Positions 10,902-21,259 of a DNA stretch of 64,000 bases are shown here, piece after piece (within the stretch, counting starts at the first letter, position 1; each line of letters opens with the position of its first letter). This stretch comes from Mycoplasma sp. CAG:956 (GTDB lineage: Bacteria > Bacillota_I > Bacilli_A > RF39 > UBA660). The stretch spans positions 61,380 to 125,379 of the forward strand of contig HF993108.1 in NCBI GenBank assembly GCA_000433475.1. Direction: 5' to 3'. The translations under genes and the position numbers were made by a program. Under the pieces are notes generated by a model. It saw only the letters and a list, made by a program, of their open reading frames with translations. It did no database searches and was not told the origin of the DNA.

Positions 10902-13900
10902 ATGAAGAAAAGTATTATAGCCTTGTGTTGTTTAATTTTAGTTATTATTTATTTTGCCTTCTTTCAAATAAGAAGAGTAGATAAAGTAAGTTTAGATGGC
11001 TATGTCTCTAGCATTTCCATTGAAGATATAGCTTCTAACTTAAAATCGAGTAAAAACGTTACTATTAATTTAGAAACTGTTAGTGACGGTGATTATCTTT
11101 ATAAAAATAATAGCAATTATTATATTGGTGAAGAAAATAAAACTAAAGTTTATTTAGACGTTCCTATTTATAATAAAGATAATTCCCGTGTTTTAAATTA
11201 TCTAGAAAATAGTTATATAAATGCTAGATATTATGATACGGGCTCTTTAACTAATGTTACCTTAGCGGATAAAAATATTTATAATACTAATGTTAATGAA
11301 CGTATTGATGATGATACTTATCTTTTTACAAAATTAAAACAAAATCTTTATTTAAATAATGTTGATTTAACTTTAAAACTTGTTAATAATGATTTAACTA
11401 TTCCAGCTTATAGTATTATCTATTTTAATCAAGATTATCTAAATTATTATTACCGTGTTAATTCTTCCTTAGTTTTAAAGACTATTGATTACTTATCTTT
11501 AGAAACCAAACTAAATATTTTAGATAATACTATCAGCTATGAAGCCTTACTTACTAACTTAGGATTATATAGTAAAACTTCTAAGAAAGATGATTATGTT
11601 CCAAAACCAGATAAACCTAATTATGATAATAAAGATAATGATAATGATAATAAAAAGAATGATACTTCTAGTGACTTTGATTTAATTATTAAAGATACAG
11701 ATATTATTATTAACGAAGATCCAGATTATGATAATAATGGAACGGTAGAAAACTATGTTCGTCCTGAAGTAACCTTTGATGGTTTTAATGGTAATGTCTA
11801 CAGTGCTACTGGTAACTTAACAATTAATGACCCAGCTAGTCGTATTATTACCAATCCTACTTTTGTCTTTAAATTTGATGATAAAACTTATTTACGTAAA
11901 AGTTTTTTTAGTAATGGACAAATTAAAGTAACCGGTCTAACACCTAAAACTACTTTTGAAATAGAAGGCTATTTTATCTTTAAAAATCAAAATAATGAGA
12001 CTGTTAAAAGAACCTTTTATACTGGAAGTGTTACTACTAAAGATATTGAAGGCTTAAATGCTATTAACTTTAGATATCAAATTAATAAGATTTTCCCTAG
12101 TAAAGTCGTTTTGGATGAATTTGCATTTACTAATGATGCTGATGATGAAGTAATAGGTGGTATTAAAAGTATTAATATTAAATTAAATAAGCAAGAATTT
12201 AGTGTTAGTAGTACTTTATTAAATAAATTAAAAAATAGTAATGCCATAACTTATCAAACACCAGAGGTTTTAGAATCTAATACCGATTATGAAGGCATTA
12301 TTGAAGTAATTGATGTTAGTGGTAATAAATTAAAAGTAACTAATAATACTTTTAACACTAAAACGAGTAAGAAAGCACCAACAGTTACTATTAACCAAGT
12401 CAAAACTGATTTAACTTTTTTTGAAGCTACGATTAATTTAAGTAATAAGGATAAAGTTGCTTTAAAAGACTATCACTACGAGATTTACAATACGAATAAT
12501 GAACTTGTAAAAGAAGAGAATTTAGATAGTACGAAAGAAGCTAACAATATCTTAGTAGATAATTTAGACTCCAATGAGTTATATAAAATCTATGTTATCG
12601 GTAGTTATGATTTAGAAGATGGTAGTGGAACCTTAGAAAATCAAGTTCTTGTCAGTGCACAGATAACTACGAAACCCATCTCGGCTTTAGGTTATGTTAA
12701 ATTTATCGTTCAGGAACAAGAAATTACTAAAGATAGTGGTACCTATACTTTAAAAATTAATAAAGAATCAACTGATGAAAAATTAATCGCCCTTTTAGAC
12801 CGTGTTATTATTAATGTTAAACATAACGATAATATCATTACAACTATTACGATTTCTGGTGAAAAAGTAGAAGATTTAAAAAAATTGGGTACTTATGAAT
12901 TTCAAATTAATGGTTTAAATTCCAATACTGAATATACTTTAGAATATCAAACAATTGAAAAACAAATTAATAAAGAATATTTACTGGCGGCAACTGCTAA
13001 TATTACTAATATTAAGACTTTAAGAACACCTGCTTATGCTGTTATTACTAATCAGTTTACTAATGAATCTATTATCGATTTTGATGTGCGTATTGTTGAT
13101 AATGATAATGCTATCCAAACAAATAGAGCCCTTATTCAAGTTAAAGACGAGTTAGGTAACTATGTCTTACTAAGTGAATTATCCATTAATGGTAATGAAC
13201 AGCGTATCACTTTAAATAAATTAACTAAAGATACTAAGTATAATATTGATATTATTGCAGAAGGTTATAATGAAGGTTATACGAATATTACTTATAAAAC
13301 TAATTATGTTTTAGAAGGATCGCGCATCTTAACAACGAAATTAGGAGTAACTGGTTCGATAAGATTAGAAAATCTTTTAAGTGTTGTTACTAGTCAAAAT
13401 ATCTTTAACCTTCGTTATACAGATAACTTCCGCTTTGATGGCAATTCGGGTATCAATAAAATAGATACGGATATTGATAATAAAGTTATTAAGTTTTCAG
13501 CTATGAATGGGTATGCTAATTATTCTTATTATTTACCAGAATATAAAGATACACCAGTTATTGTTACCTTTAAAGCTAAGTATGCCGAAGGCTCTAACCA
13601 TGAAGCAGCTTATCTAACCGTTGGAGCTGGTTCCGATGCTACTTATCCTCTTAATTTAACCGATGAAGATCAAGAATATAAAATTGAATTAATTCCTGAT
13701 AATGGTTACCTAGGTTTTAGAGTTAATGAAACTGGGGGTAATAATAATACGACAACGATTGAAGTAACTAATTTCCAAATAGTTCCTTATTTAAATTATA
13801 ATGCAGCCCGAACCATGGAAATGGCTATTTATGATCGTGACTATATCTTTAAAGACACTACAATTTTAAGTGGTAATGATTTAATTACAGAACCAGATGG

Positions 13901-16900
13901 TACCGAAGCAACTGGTCATATTGGTGATGGTTATGCTCGTATTACTAATCTTGCTACTAATGCGACTTATAATTATGCCTATACTGGTACTGTATCTAAC
14001 TTTACGGTTCCGGAAACGGGCAATTATAAGATTGAAGTTTGGGGTGCTTCTGGTGGTGATAATTATAGTAATAAATATTTAACTGCCAATAGCCATGGTG
14101 GTCGTGGTGGTTACTCTAGTGGGACCATTACTTTACAAAAAGATGATACTTTATATGTTGTTGTCGGTGGTCGTGGTAAGTATGGCTATGGATATGTTGC
14201 CGGTGGCTTTAATGGTGGTGGTTCCGGCGGAGCCAGTAGCTCCGGTTCCGGTGGCGGTGCCACAGATGTTCGTTTAAAATCTGGTGTAACTGATACTGAA
14301 AGTTTAAAATCACGTATTATCGTGGCCGGAGGTGGCGGGGGCTCCGATGATGCCGGTACTTGTTATGAAAATTGTTCCTTAAGTAACGATGGTTCTGGTG
14401 GAGCCGGTGGTGACCTTACGACTGAAGGTGCTTATATTGATGGCATTTTACATACTAGTTATGCTGCAGGACAATTGCCATTTACTACTAAAAACTTTAC
14501 TGGCACTCTTGTTGATAGTTCTAGTTTAGGCATCGGGGAAAATGGCTCTAATACTGATACTGGCGGTGGCGGCGGTGGCTACTACGGTGGTGTTGCTACA
14601 AAACATTATAACGGCGGTGGCAGTGGCGGTTCCTCATTTATCTCTGGTCATATTGGCTGTATCTCCGTTAATTATAAAGACAACTTACAAAAAGATGATA
14701 CTTATCAAGACTATGAAGAAAAATATCAATATCAAGGCACATTTTATATTAATGTTACTGATAATAATTTTGAACTTACTGGTACTCCAGAAATTCCTAA
14801 TGACGATTTTTATATTGAAATTTTAAAAAGTGATGGTTCTAATTTTGGAAATTACCATTATTATTTAGATGATAACGAGACTATCGATCATAAAGTTACC
14901 GATATGATTGTTGCCTATAATTTTGAAAAGGGAACGACTTATACCTTAAACTTAAATATCTTCATGAATAATCGCTATTATACTATTAGTACTTTAAACT
15001 TTACTACTGATAATCAAATAAGAACCATTAGAACTAAAGAAGAATTTTATAACATGTCATCAACTGGTAACTTCTTAATTGATAACGATATTGACCTTCG
15101 TTACTCTAATCGCACCATTTATGGCGAGTTTAACGGTAATATTGACTTTCAAGGTCATAAATTATTGTTAAATGTTAAAAATTCCGCTTCTCGTGTGTTT
15201 GAAAAGTTAGGCAAAGGTGCCATTTTCAAAAATATGGATATGCATATTTGGTATGATGAGGCTAGAAGTAGATATGATACGTTAACTGACTATAGTAGTG
15301 CTACTTTTTCTAATATCATGATAACGATTGAAGAAGCCGTAACAACACCTGCCGAACAAATTTCCTTCTTAGTTCGAGTTAATCGCGGTACTGTCGATCA
15401 TTTCGTTGTCCATAATAAAGCGGAAATTCAAGTCACCAGATACTTTGGCTTTATTAGTAATTATATTTATGGCACCGTAAAAAATGGCTATTTATATGGC
15501 GAAAAAATTAATGGTAACCATAACTCAAGCTTAGATGAAATAAAATATATTGGAGCAATCGGTGCTTATATGTCTGAAAATGGCTACATTGAAAATGTCT
15601 ATTCTTTAATTGATGTTGTTGGTTATGTTGATTCTGAGAAACCTAATCAAATACAAGTAGGTAACTTAGTTGGTAGTGTTTCCCGTGGTACTATTAACAA
15701 TGCTTATAGTTATAATGAAGGAACAATAAGAAACACTTCTAATGATGCTTCTGCTGGCTATTACGATCAATTAAATGCTAGTAAACTTTATTATGTTAGT
15801 CCCTTAAAATTTTCTAATGATAAATCATTAAAGATTTCTAAAGCAGCTTTAACTAGTAGTGAATTTCAAGAAAATACTTTAAATGGTGAAAAGGCTTTTG
15901 ATATTGAAAACTTTGTTAGTTATGGCTATTTTCCTCAGTTAATAATGAACGAAGTCATGCCTAAACAAGAATATATTAAATTACCAAGCATCAGTGATGC
16001 TGATATCCTAAATATTTTAACTACCAATGTCGTTAGTCAAAGTGGCAATGAAGCCTATGTTGATATATTATTACGTAATCCATCTGAAGAAAAAATAAAT
16101 GATATTAAGATTCAATATTTAACTACTAATATTATTAAACAAGTTCATAATGAAGATGGGACTACTACTTTAAGTATTAAAATAAGTAATCCTAGTAAAT
16201 ATATTTCTGTCTATGGTATTAATTCTATTACCGCCACCAGTAAAACTGGTATAACTTATACTACTGATTTTCCAAGTGGAACTGTCGTTTTAAATGTTGA
16301 TATGTATAGAGAAATAAATAGTGAAAAAGATTGGCTTAATATGGCTAAAAATTCTAGTGAAAACTTTTCTTTACAAAAAGATTTAGATTTTAAAGACTAT
16401 AATAATCCGATTATTAATACTACTATTACTGGTAAAATTGAGGGGAATAATCATACTATTTCTAATATGAAAGTAACAACTAATGAAGGAATTGCCTTTA
16501 GAGTATTTCAAGGTAGACTATCTAATCTTTATTTTGAAAATTTAACGAAGACAAATTATGCTACTACTAGCGGACTTATTGGTTATTTACAAAGTTCAGC
16601 TACTATGGATAATGTTCATGTGAAAAATATTACATTAAAATTAGGCTTCTATACTGGTGGTTTAGCAGGTCTATCTCGTTACAGTTCTAATATTAAAAAT
16701 AGTAGTGTTACTAACCTTAATATAATTGATACTACTGATATTGATGGTATGCGTGTTGGTGGCCTTGCTGGTCAAACAGAGTCATCCAATATTTTAAATA
16801 GTTATGCTCAAGATCTTAATTTGGATTTGACTAATTCTAGTCAGCTCTATGCAGTTGGTGGTATTGTTGGTTATAACTCTTATGGTATTATCGAAAATGC

Positions 16901-19900
16901 TTATTCTACTGGCAATATTAATATTTCTTATCCTAATGTCGGGGGCATAGCTGGTGTTAACTATGGTCGCGTTCAGTACGTTATAAGCAATGTTAAAATT
17001 ATTTCTAATCAAGTTTATGCTGGTGGTATTGTTGGTAACGATTATAATAGTAATGTTTCTAACACTTTGTTTACTGGTGAGTTATACTCCTCACTTAAAG
17101 ATGAAATTCACCGTACAATTGGTAATGAAAACTTAAGTAACCATAATTTATATGCCTGGGCTTCCCAACGTATTAATGGTATGATTAGCAATAATTCTCA
17201 AGGTGAAGACTTAATAACTACTGAAGAATTAAATAATCCAGAATCTTACGTTACTAAAATTAATATCGGTACTAGCTTTGCTACTCAGGATGTTGCCGGT
17301 AATAAAATTCCTAAACTATACTATGCTAATACTAATGAATTATTACCTAACCAAAAAGATAATTATTTAAACATTATTGCTGATGATGTTTTAAAAGTAA
17401 AATCTATCAATGCTGTTAAAGATTTAACTAGTGCTGATGTAACTTTAGAAATTGCCAACGCAGATACTGAAAATATTAAAGTGACAGGAATCAAAATCGA
17501 GGATATCGAAGAAATTTCTGAGGATGATATAAAAATTTATAATGAAAATTCTGGAGTTCCTAATACTTCAATCATTAGAGTAACTATAAGACCTAAATAT
17601 TACTTAGATAGTTATCGTGTATCTAAATTATATTATACTGATAATGGCGTAAAAAAAGAGATAACAGTTGATTCTAAGATTGATGTTACTTTCTTTAGAA
17701 ATATTAATTCTGTTGATGATTTTCAAAAAATAAATACGAACTATTCCGAAAATTACAGTTTAAATGCTAATTTAGATTTTAGTAATATTAGCTCTTCTAT
17801 TATCCGTAATGGCATTATGGTTAACCGTTTAGAGGGTAATAACTATACGATATCTAACTATAATTTAGATACGAATAAAGGTGGTATTTATATATTTAAA
17901 GAAGTTAAGTCTTACATTAAAAATATTACTTTTGAAAATATTAATCTTACTTATACAGGTACGGCATATACTACCGGCCTTGGTATTATTGGTAGTGCCT
18001 ATGGAAAGGTAAGTAATGTTACTCTTAAAAATATGACTTTAGACGGCAAAAAATTGGTTAATCATGTTGGCTTTATTGCTAATAGTTACGTTACTGATTA
18101 TCGTAATATTACTATTGATGGTGCCAATCTATCAGGAACACATCGTCTGGGTAGTTTATATGCGGAAGGAGATACTTATTATTTAACCACAGTTTCTTTA
18201 AATAATGTTCATGTTGATGGGACTAGTGATTTTGTTGGTGGTCTCATTGGTTATAAGCATTATGTTGATGCCCAAAGACATTATAATGTTACGGCTTCTT
18301 TGGTTCATGTTACCACAGCAGGTGGTACTTATAGTGGTATTGTTTATGGTTATGGAGCAGCAACTAACGTAGAAGTTACAAACTCCTCGATTTCTGGTAA
18401 CAATCAAGTAGGTGGCATCGGCGGTCAACAGGATACAGGTGGTACTTATAATCTTCATCTCGATAATGTCGAAGTAACAGGCAAAGGCAGTCAAATTGGT
18501 GGTCTTTATGGTTACCATCGTACCATTGGCGATAGTTATATTAAAAATTCTCTAATTACTGGTGGTACTAGTCAAATCGGCGGTATTGGTGGTTACGGCG
18601 GCTACACTTTATATAATTGTTCTGTTATCAATACAACTATTTCATCACCTAATGCTAACAGTGTTGGTGGTCTAGAAGGTCTAAACTGGGATAGTAATCG
18701 TTATAACAACTATATTTATAAAGTTAAAGTCGAAGGTAAAAACTATGTTGGTGGTTTAATTGGCAATAAAAATGGTACTCCCAATAACAGTTACTATAAT
18801 AACTTTGTTAATGCCGCTGTAACATCCAGTGGCGTAGGAGCAGGAGGCTTACTTGGTTATTATCAAAATGATCTTGAAGGAGAAAATATTCGTCGTATCA
18901 ACATTTATAATAATTTAATAGCTAGTTCAACAATCACCGCAAATGATGCAGCTGGCGGTCTTATTGGTTCTATGTATAAAGCAACTGATCCTTTATATAA
19001 CTTATTCTATTATAATGTTATCGCTGCTAATATAAATACAACAGGTTCCAATACAAATAGTGGTATTATTGTTGGTACTAACGATCTTTATATTAAAGGC
19101 TTAAAGAACTTATTTGTCTATAATAATTCTAAAATTAATGGTTTACCTGCCAGTACTACCGTAACAGGTCTTAGTGATACTATTACTTATATAAGTTTAA
19201 ATAGTCTTAAAAATAATAGTTTAATTAAATCTTACTTAGGAAACTCTACAGCATTTAATTATAGTGAAGTAGATAAAGGCTATTATCCTTATAATGGCGG
19301 TGCTGATGCTAAGTTATATCAAGTTCTATTACCAAGTGGTCCTATTACAACATTTAGAAGTCGTATGTTAATAAGTAACTTTAGACCACTATCAAACGTA
19401 ACTATTTATCCAAGTAGTATTGATACTTTAAACTTTGACTTCGATACAATTGGTGATACTATTACTATTAATGGTCATTCTTATGAAATAACTAATAATA
19501 CTTTATCTGTTTATTATAACTATAATGAAGATATAACTTATACTTTAAGTAATGGTAGGTATACTAAAGAATATAGAATTTCTAAAGAAGACTTAAGAAA
19601 TACCATAAATACTTTAAATGATTATTATTACTATTTAGACAATGGCAATATTATTAGTAACAATGGTAACTTATTAGGTAATTATATTCATCTATATAAG
19701 AACGAAGCCTTAGATAGTGAAGGTAATATCTTAAATATCAATACTGGTGATATAAAAAAGATAAGTGTTAAAAACTTTGAAAAATTAAGTAATCCCTTAG
19801 AAATAGTAAGTTATGAATATCGTAGTAGTAAAATAAATACTTATGGTACGTATTCAACTATTGATAATAAAAAGATGACTAATCAAATATTTATTAAAGG

Positions 19901-20699
19901 TATTAATATGGGCATGATTAGTTCTAATTTAAATAATTTAAAAAACAAAGTAATAATAGATAATTATAATAACAAGAAAGTTTTAGTAACCTTAGTAAAT
20001 GGTAAACTTACATCTTTAATGAATGATATTAAATTACCAAGTGATTTTATTAATCAAAATATCATAGATATGACAAGTAATATCAATGATAATAGTAGTA
20101 TAATCCTAGTTAAATATGATGATAATACATACTATGCTTTTGATTATAAAACTGGTAAAAAACTAGAAATAGTAAGTTTAAATCAGGATGAAAATAAAAA
20201 TAAGACCACCATTTCTATTACTGACTTTATGAAAAATTATTTAAGTAACACTAGTAAAAATAAGAATATAGTAAGTCTAGAAAAAAACTACGAAACTACT
20301 AATAATTTTATAACTAACTTAGATATGGATGAGATTATTAACTATACTGGTTATGATATTAGTGATAATAATACTGTAAATAGTAGTAATTCTAATAATA
20401 TCTTAGATAATTATACTGTTTCTTATAATCCTTTAAAGAAGGAATATGAAATATATAATATATCTTATATAACAAATAATAGTGTATCAGAAGAAAATGC
20501 TTCTACTAGCATTAATGATGTTATTAATAAGACTAGTACTTTACAAAATAGCTTTATTAAAAAATATAAAGGTAAAGATACTGATAGTATTAGTGGTAAG
20601 TATATATTTATAATAATTATTATTATAATTAGTATCGCTTTATCTCTTCTAGGTATTACTTTAAAAAGTATTTACTATAAAAAGAAAAACTTCTCTTAG
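10902..20699 (+). CDS. Giant (3265 aa) multidomain surface protein with GLUG/IgA1-protease-like beta-helix modules
   Basis: An N-terminal hydrophobic segment (~4-23) lacks an obvious signal-peptidase site, so it may be an anchor. Then come a beta-rich membrane-proximal domain (~30-225), an Asp/Asn/Lys linker (~226-262), FN3-like repeats (~275-820), a jelly-roll-like region (~825-970), a glycine-rich domain (~1020-1265) of the Gly_rich type seen beside ALK/LTK, and three modules resembling the N-terminal beta-helix of M26 IgA1 proteases, beginning near 1375, 1800 and 2262 with YREINSEKDW/FRNINSVDDF-like and LEGNN(H/Y)TISN motifs and many VGGLIG/VGGIVG GLUG turns. The C-terminus has a TM helix (~3234-3258) and a KKKNFS tail. 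There is no LPXTG. No HExxH is present, so the protease part of IgA1 proteases is missing. It is probably an adhesin or binding protein driven by, or assembled with, the F1-like ATPase. Confidence 0.85.
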   Translation: MKKSIIALCCLILVIIYFAFFQIRRVDKVSLDGYVSSISIEDIASNLKSSKNVTINLETVSDGDYLYKNNSNYYIGEENKTKVYLDVPIYNKDNSRVLNYLENSYINARYYDTGSLTNVTLADKNIYNTNVNERIDDDTYLFTKLKQNLYLNNVDLTLKLVNNDLTIPAYSIIYFNQDYLNYYYRVNSSLVLKTIDYLSLETKLNILDNTISYEALLTNLGLYSKTSKKDDYVPKPDKPNYDNKDNDNDNKKNDTSSDFDLIIKDTDIIINEDPDYDNNGTVENYVRPEVTFDGFNGNVYSATGNLTINDPASRIITNPTFVFKFDDKTYLRKSFFSNGQIKVTGLTPKTTFEIEGYFIFKNQNNETVKRTFYTGSVTTKDIEGLNAINFRYQINKIFPSKVVLDEFAFTNDADDEVIGGIKSINIKLNKQEFSVSSTLLNKLKNSNAITYQTPEVLESNTDYEGIIEVIDVSGNKLKVTNNTFNTKTSKKAPTVTINQVKTDLTFFEATINLSNKDKVALKDYHYEIYNTNNELVKEENLDSTKEANNILVDNLDSNELYKIYVIGSYDLEDGSGTLENQVLVSAQITTKPISALGYVKFIVQEQEITKDSGTYTLKINKESTDEKLIALLDRVIINVKHNDNIITTITISGEKVEDLKKLGTYEFQINGLNSNTEYTLEYQTIEKQINKEYLLAATANITNIKTLRTPAYAVITNQFTNESIIDFDVRIVDNDNAIQTNRALIQVKDELGNYVLLSELSINGNEQRITLNKLTKDTKYNIDIIAEGYNEGYTNITYKTNYVLEGSRILTTKLGVTGSIRLENLLSVVTSQNIFNLRYTDNFRFDGNSGINKIDTDIDNKVIKFSAMNGYANYSYYLPEYKDTPVIVTFKAKYAEGSNHEAAYLTVGAGSDATYPLNLTDEDQEYKIELIPDNGYLGFRVNETGGNNNTTTIEVTNFQIVPYLNYNAARTMEMAIYDRDYIFKDTTILSGNDLITEPDGTEATGHIGDGYARITNLATNATYNYAYTGTVSNFTVPETGNYKIEVWGASGGDNYSNKYLTANSHGGRGGYSSGTITLQKDDTLYVVVGGRGKYGYGYVAGGFNGGGSGGASSSGSGGGATDVRLKSGVTDTESLKSRIIVAGGGGGSDDAGTCYENCSLSNDGSGGAGGDLTTEGAYIDGILHTSYAAGQLPFTTKNFTGTLVDSSSLGIGENGSNTDTGGGGGGYYGGVATKHYNGGGSGGSSFISGHIGCISVNYKDNLQKDDTYQDYEEKYQYQGTFYINVTDNNFELTGTPEIPNDDFYIEILKSDGSNFGNYHYYLDDNETIDHKVTDMIVAYNFEKGTTYTLNLNIFMNNRYYTISTLNFTTDNQIRTIRTKEEFYNMSSTGNFLIDNDIDLRYSNRTIYGEFNGNIDFQGHKLLLNVKNSASRVFEKLGKGAIFKNMDMHIWYDEARSRYDTLTDYSSATFSNIMITIEEAVTTPAEQISFLVRVNRGTVDHFVVHNKAEIQVTRYFGFISNYIYGTVKNGYLYGEKINGNHNSSLDEIKYIGAIGAYMSENGYIENVYSLIDVVGYVDSEKPNQIQVGNLVGSVSRGTINNAYSYNEGTIRNTSNDASAGYYDQLNASKLYYVSPLKFSNDKSLKISKAALTSSEFQENTLNGEKAFDIENFVSYGYFPQLIMNEVMPKQEYIKLPSISDADILNILTTNVVSQSGNEAYVDILLRNPSEEKINDIKIQYLTTNIIKQVHNEDGTTTLSIKISNPSKYISVYGINSITATSKTGITYTTDFPSGTVVLNVDMYREINSEKDWLNMAKNSSENFSLQKDLDFKDYNNPIINTTITGKIEGNNHTISNMKVTTNEGIAFRVFQGRLSNLYFENLTKTNYATTSGLIGYLQSSATMDNVHVKNITLKLGFYTGGLAGLSRYSSNIKNSSVTNLNIIDTTDIDGMRVGGLAGQTESSNILNSYAQDLNLDLTNSSQLYAVGGIVGYNSYGIIENAYSTGNINISYPNVGGIAGVNYGRVQYVISNVKIISNQVYAGGIVGNDYNSNVSNTLFTGELYSSLKDEIHRTIGNENLSNHNLYAWASQRINGMISNNSQGEDLITTEELNNPESYVTKINIGTSFATQDVAGNKIPKLYYANTNELLPNQKDNYLNIIADDVLKVKSINAVKDLTSADVTLEIANADTENIKVTGIKIEDIEEISEDDIKIYNENSGVPNTSIIRVTIRPKYYLDSYRVSKLYYTDNGVKKEITVDSKIDVTFFRNINSVDDFQKINTNYSENYSLNANLDFSNISSSIIRNGIMVNRLEGNNYTISNYNLDTNKGGIYIFKEVKSYIKNITFENINLTYTGTAYTTGLGIIGSAYGKVSNVTLKNMTLDGKKLVNHVGFIANSYVTDYRNITIDGANLSGTHRLGSLYAEGDTYYLTTVSLNNVHVDGTSDFVGGLIGYKHYVDAQRHYNVTASLVHVTTAGGTYSGIVYGYGAATNVEVTNSSISGNNQVGGIGGQQDTGGTYNLHLDNVEVTGKGSQIGGLYGYHRTIGDSYIKNSLITGGTSQIGGIGGYGGYTLYNCSVINTTISSPNANSVGGLEGLNWDSNRYNNYIYKVKVEGKNYVGGLIGNKNGTPNNSYYNNFVNAAVTSSGVGAGGLLGYYQNDLEGENIRRINIYNNLIASSTITANDAAGGLIGSMYKATDPLYNLFYYNVIAANINTTGSNTNSGIIVGTNDLYIKGLKNLFVYNNSKINGLPASTTVTGLSDTITYISLNSLKNNSLIKSYLGNSTAFNYSEVDKGYYPYNGGADAKLYQVLLPSGPITTFRSRMLISNFRPLSNVTIYPSSIDTLNFDFDTIGDTITINGHSYEITNNTLSVYYNYNEDITYTLSNGRYTKEYRISKEDLRNTINTLNDYYYYLDNGNIISNNGNLLGNYIHLYKNEALDSEGNILNINTGDIKKISVKNFEKLSNPLEIVSYEYRSSKINTYGTYSTIDNKKMTNQIFIKGINMGMISSNLNNLKNKVIIDNYNNKKVLVTLVNGKLTSLMNDIKLPSDFINQNIIDMTSNINDNSSIILVKYDDNTYYAFDYKTGKKLEIVSLNQDENKNKTTISITDFMKNYLSNTSKNKNIVSLEKNYETTNNFITNLDMDEIINYTGYDISDNNTVNSSNSNNILDNYTVSYNPLKKEYEIYNISYITNNSVSEENASTSINDVINKTSTLQNSFIKKYKGKDTDSISGKYIFIIIIIIISIALSLLGITLKSIYYKKKNFS

Positions 20700-20715
20700 A
20701 TGAGGAGCTTTTTTA
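20684..20715 (+). terminator. Rho-independent terminator after the giant gene
   Basis: AAAAACTTCTC at 20685-20695 pairs imperfectly with GAGGAGCTTTTT at 20702-20713 (one wobble, one mismatch) and runs into a T-tract. It overlaps the stop codon region and closes the F1-like/surface-protein operon. Confidence 0.6.
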
Positions 20716-20836
20716 AATCGTGTTTTAAACTTAAAAATTTTAAAAAGATACCAAAAATTTAAAAAATAACTTCTAATAATTATTAAACTAATGGAAAAAC
20801 CAAGTAATATATGATATATTGATATCGAGGTTTGTT

Positions 20837-21259
20837 ATGATAAAAAAAATGTATACAAAGTATAAAGAAATAATTAATTATTTAATATTTGGAGTACTGA
20901 CTACTGTTATTAGTCTTATCGTTTATTATGGTCTAACTTATACGATAATTAATCCTGATAATGCCTTAATGCTACAAGTTGCCAATATTATCTCTTGGAT
21001 AGCCGGTGTCTTATTTGCATATTTTACTAATCGTAAATATGTCTTTGAATCTAAGAATACCAATAAAGTAAGAGAATTTACTTCATTTGTTGGTGCTAGA
21101 GTTACAACATTACTTTTAGACATGGCTATTATGGGTATTGGTGTAACTGTGTTACATGGTAACGATAAGGTTATGAAACTAATTAGTCAAGTCTTAGTTA
21201 TTGTTGGTAACTACATGTTAAGTAAAGTATTTGTTTTTAGAAAGAAGGAAGAAAAATGA
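20837..21259 (+). CDS. GtrA-family membrane protein (polyprenyl-sugar flippase)
   Basis: The product has 140 residues from ATG 20837, chosen because GAGG (20827-20830) is well spaced; an in-frame TTG lies upstream at 20819. Four TM helices are visible, with the GtrA-type pattern NYLIFGVLTTVISLIVYY at the start and the central WIAGVLFAYFTNRKYVF characteristic of the family. GtrA proteins are thought to translocate lipid-linked glucose or similar sugars across the membrane. The stop overlaps the galE start (ATGA), so the two are translationally coupled. With the GT2 at 22768 and the polytopic protein at 23724 it forms a Gtr-like surface glycosylation set. Confidence 0.88.
   Translation: MIKKMYTKYKEIINYLIFGVLTTVISLIVYYGLTYTIINPDNALMLQVANIISWIAGVLFAYFTNRKYVFESKNTNKVREFTSFVGARVTTLLLDMAIMGIGVTVLHGNDKVMKLISQVLVIVGNYMLSKVFVFRKKEEK

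Noticed and set aside
13590..13610. HEAAY in the giant protein considered as a zinc-protease HExxH
   Set aside because: The fifth residue is Tyr, not His, and there is no third ligand; IgA1-protease catalytic domain is absent.
13897..14826. Several short + strand open frames of 60-94 codons rich in Val/Leu/Met
   Set aside because: They are out-of-frame readings of the Gly-codon-rich part of the giant gene; GGT/GGC repeats give GTG/GTT and GCG shadows without ribosome-binding sites.
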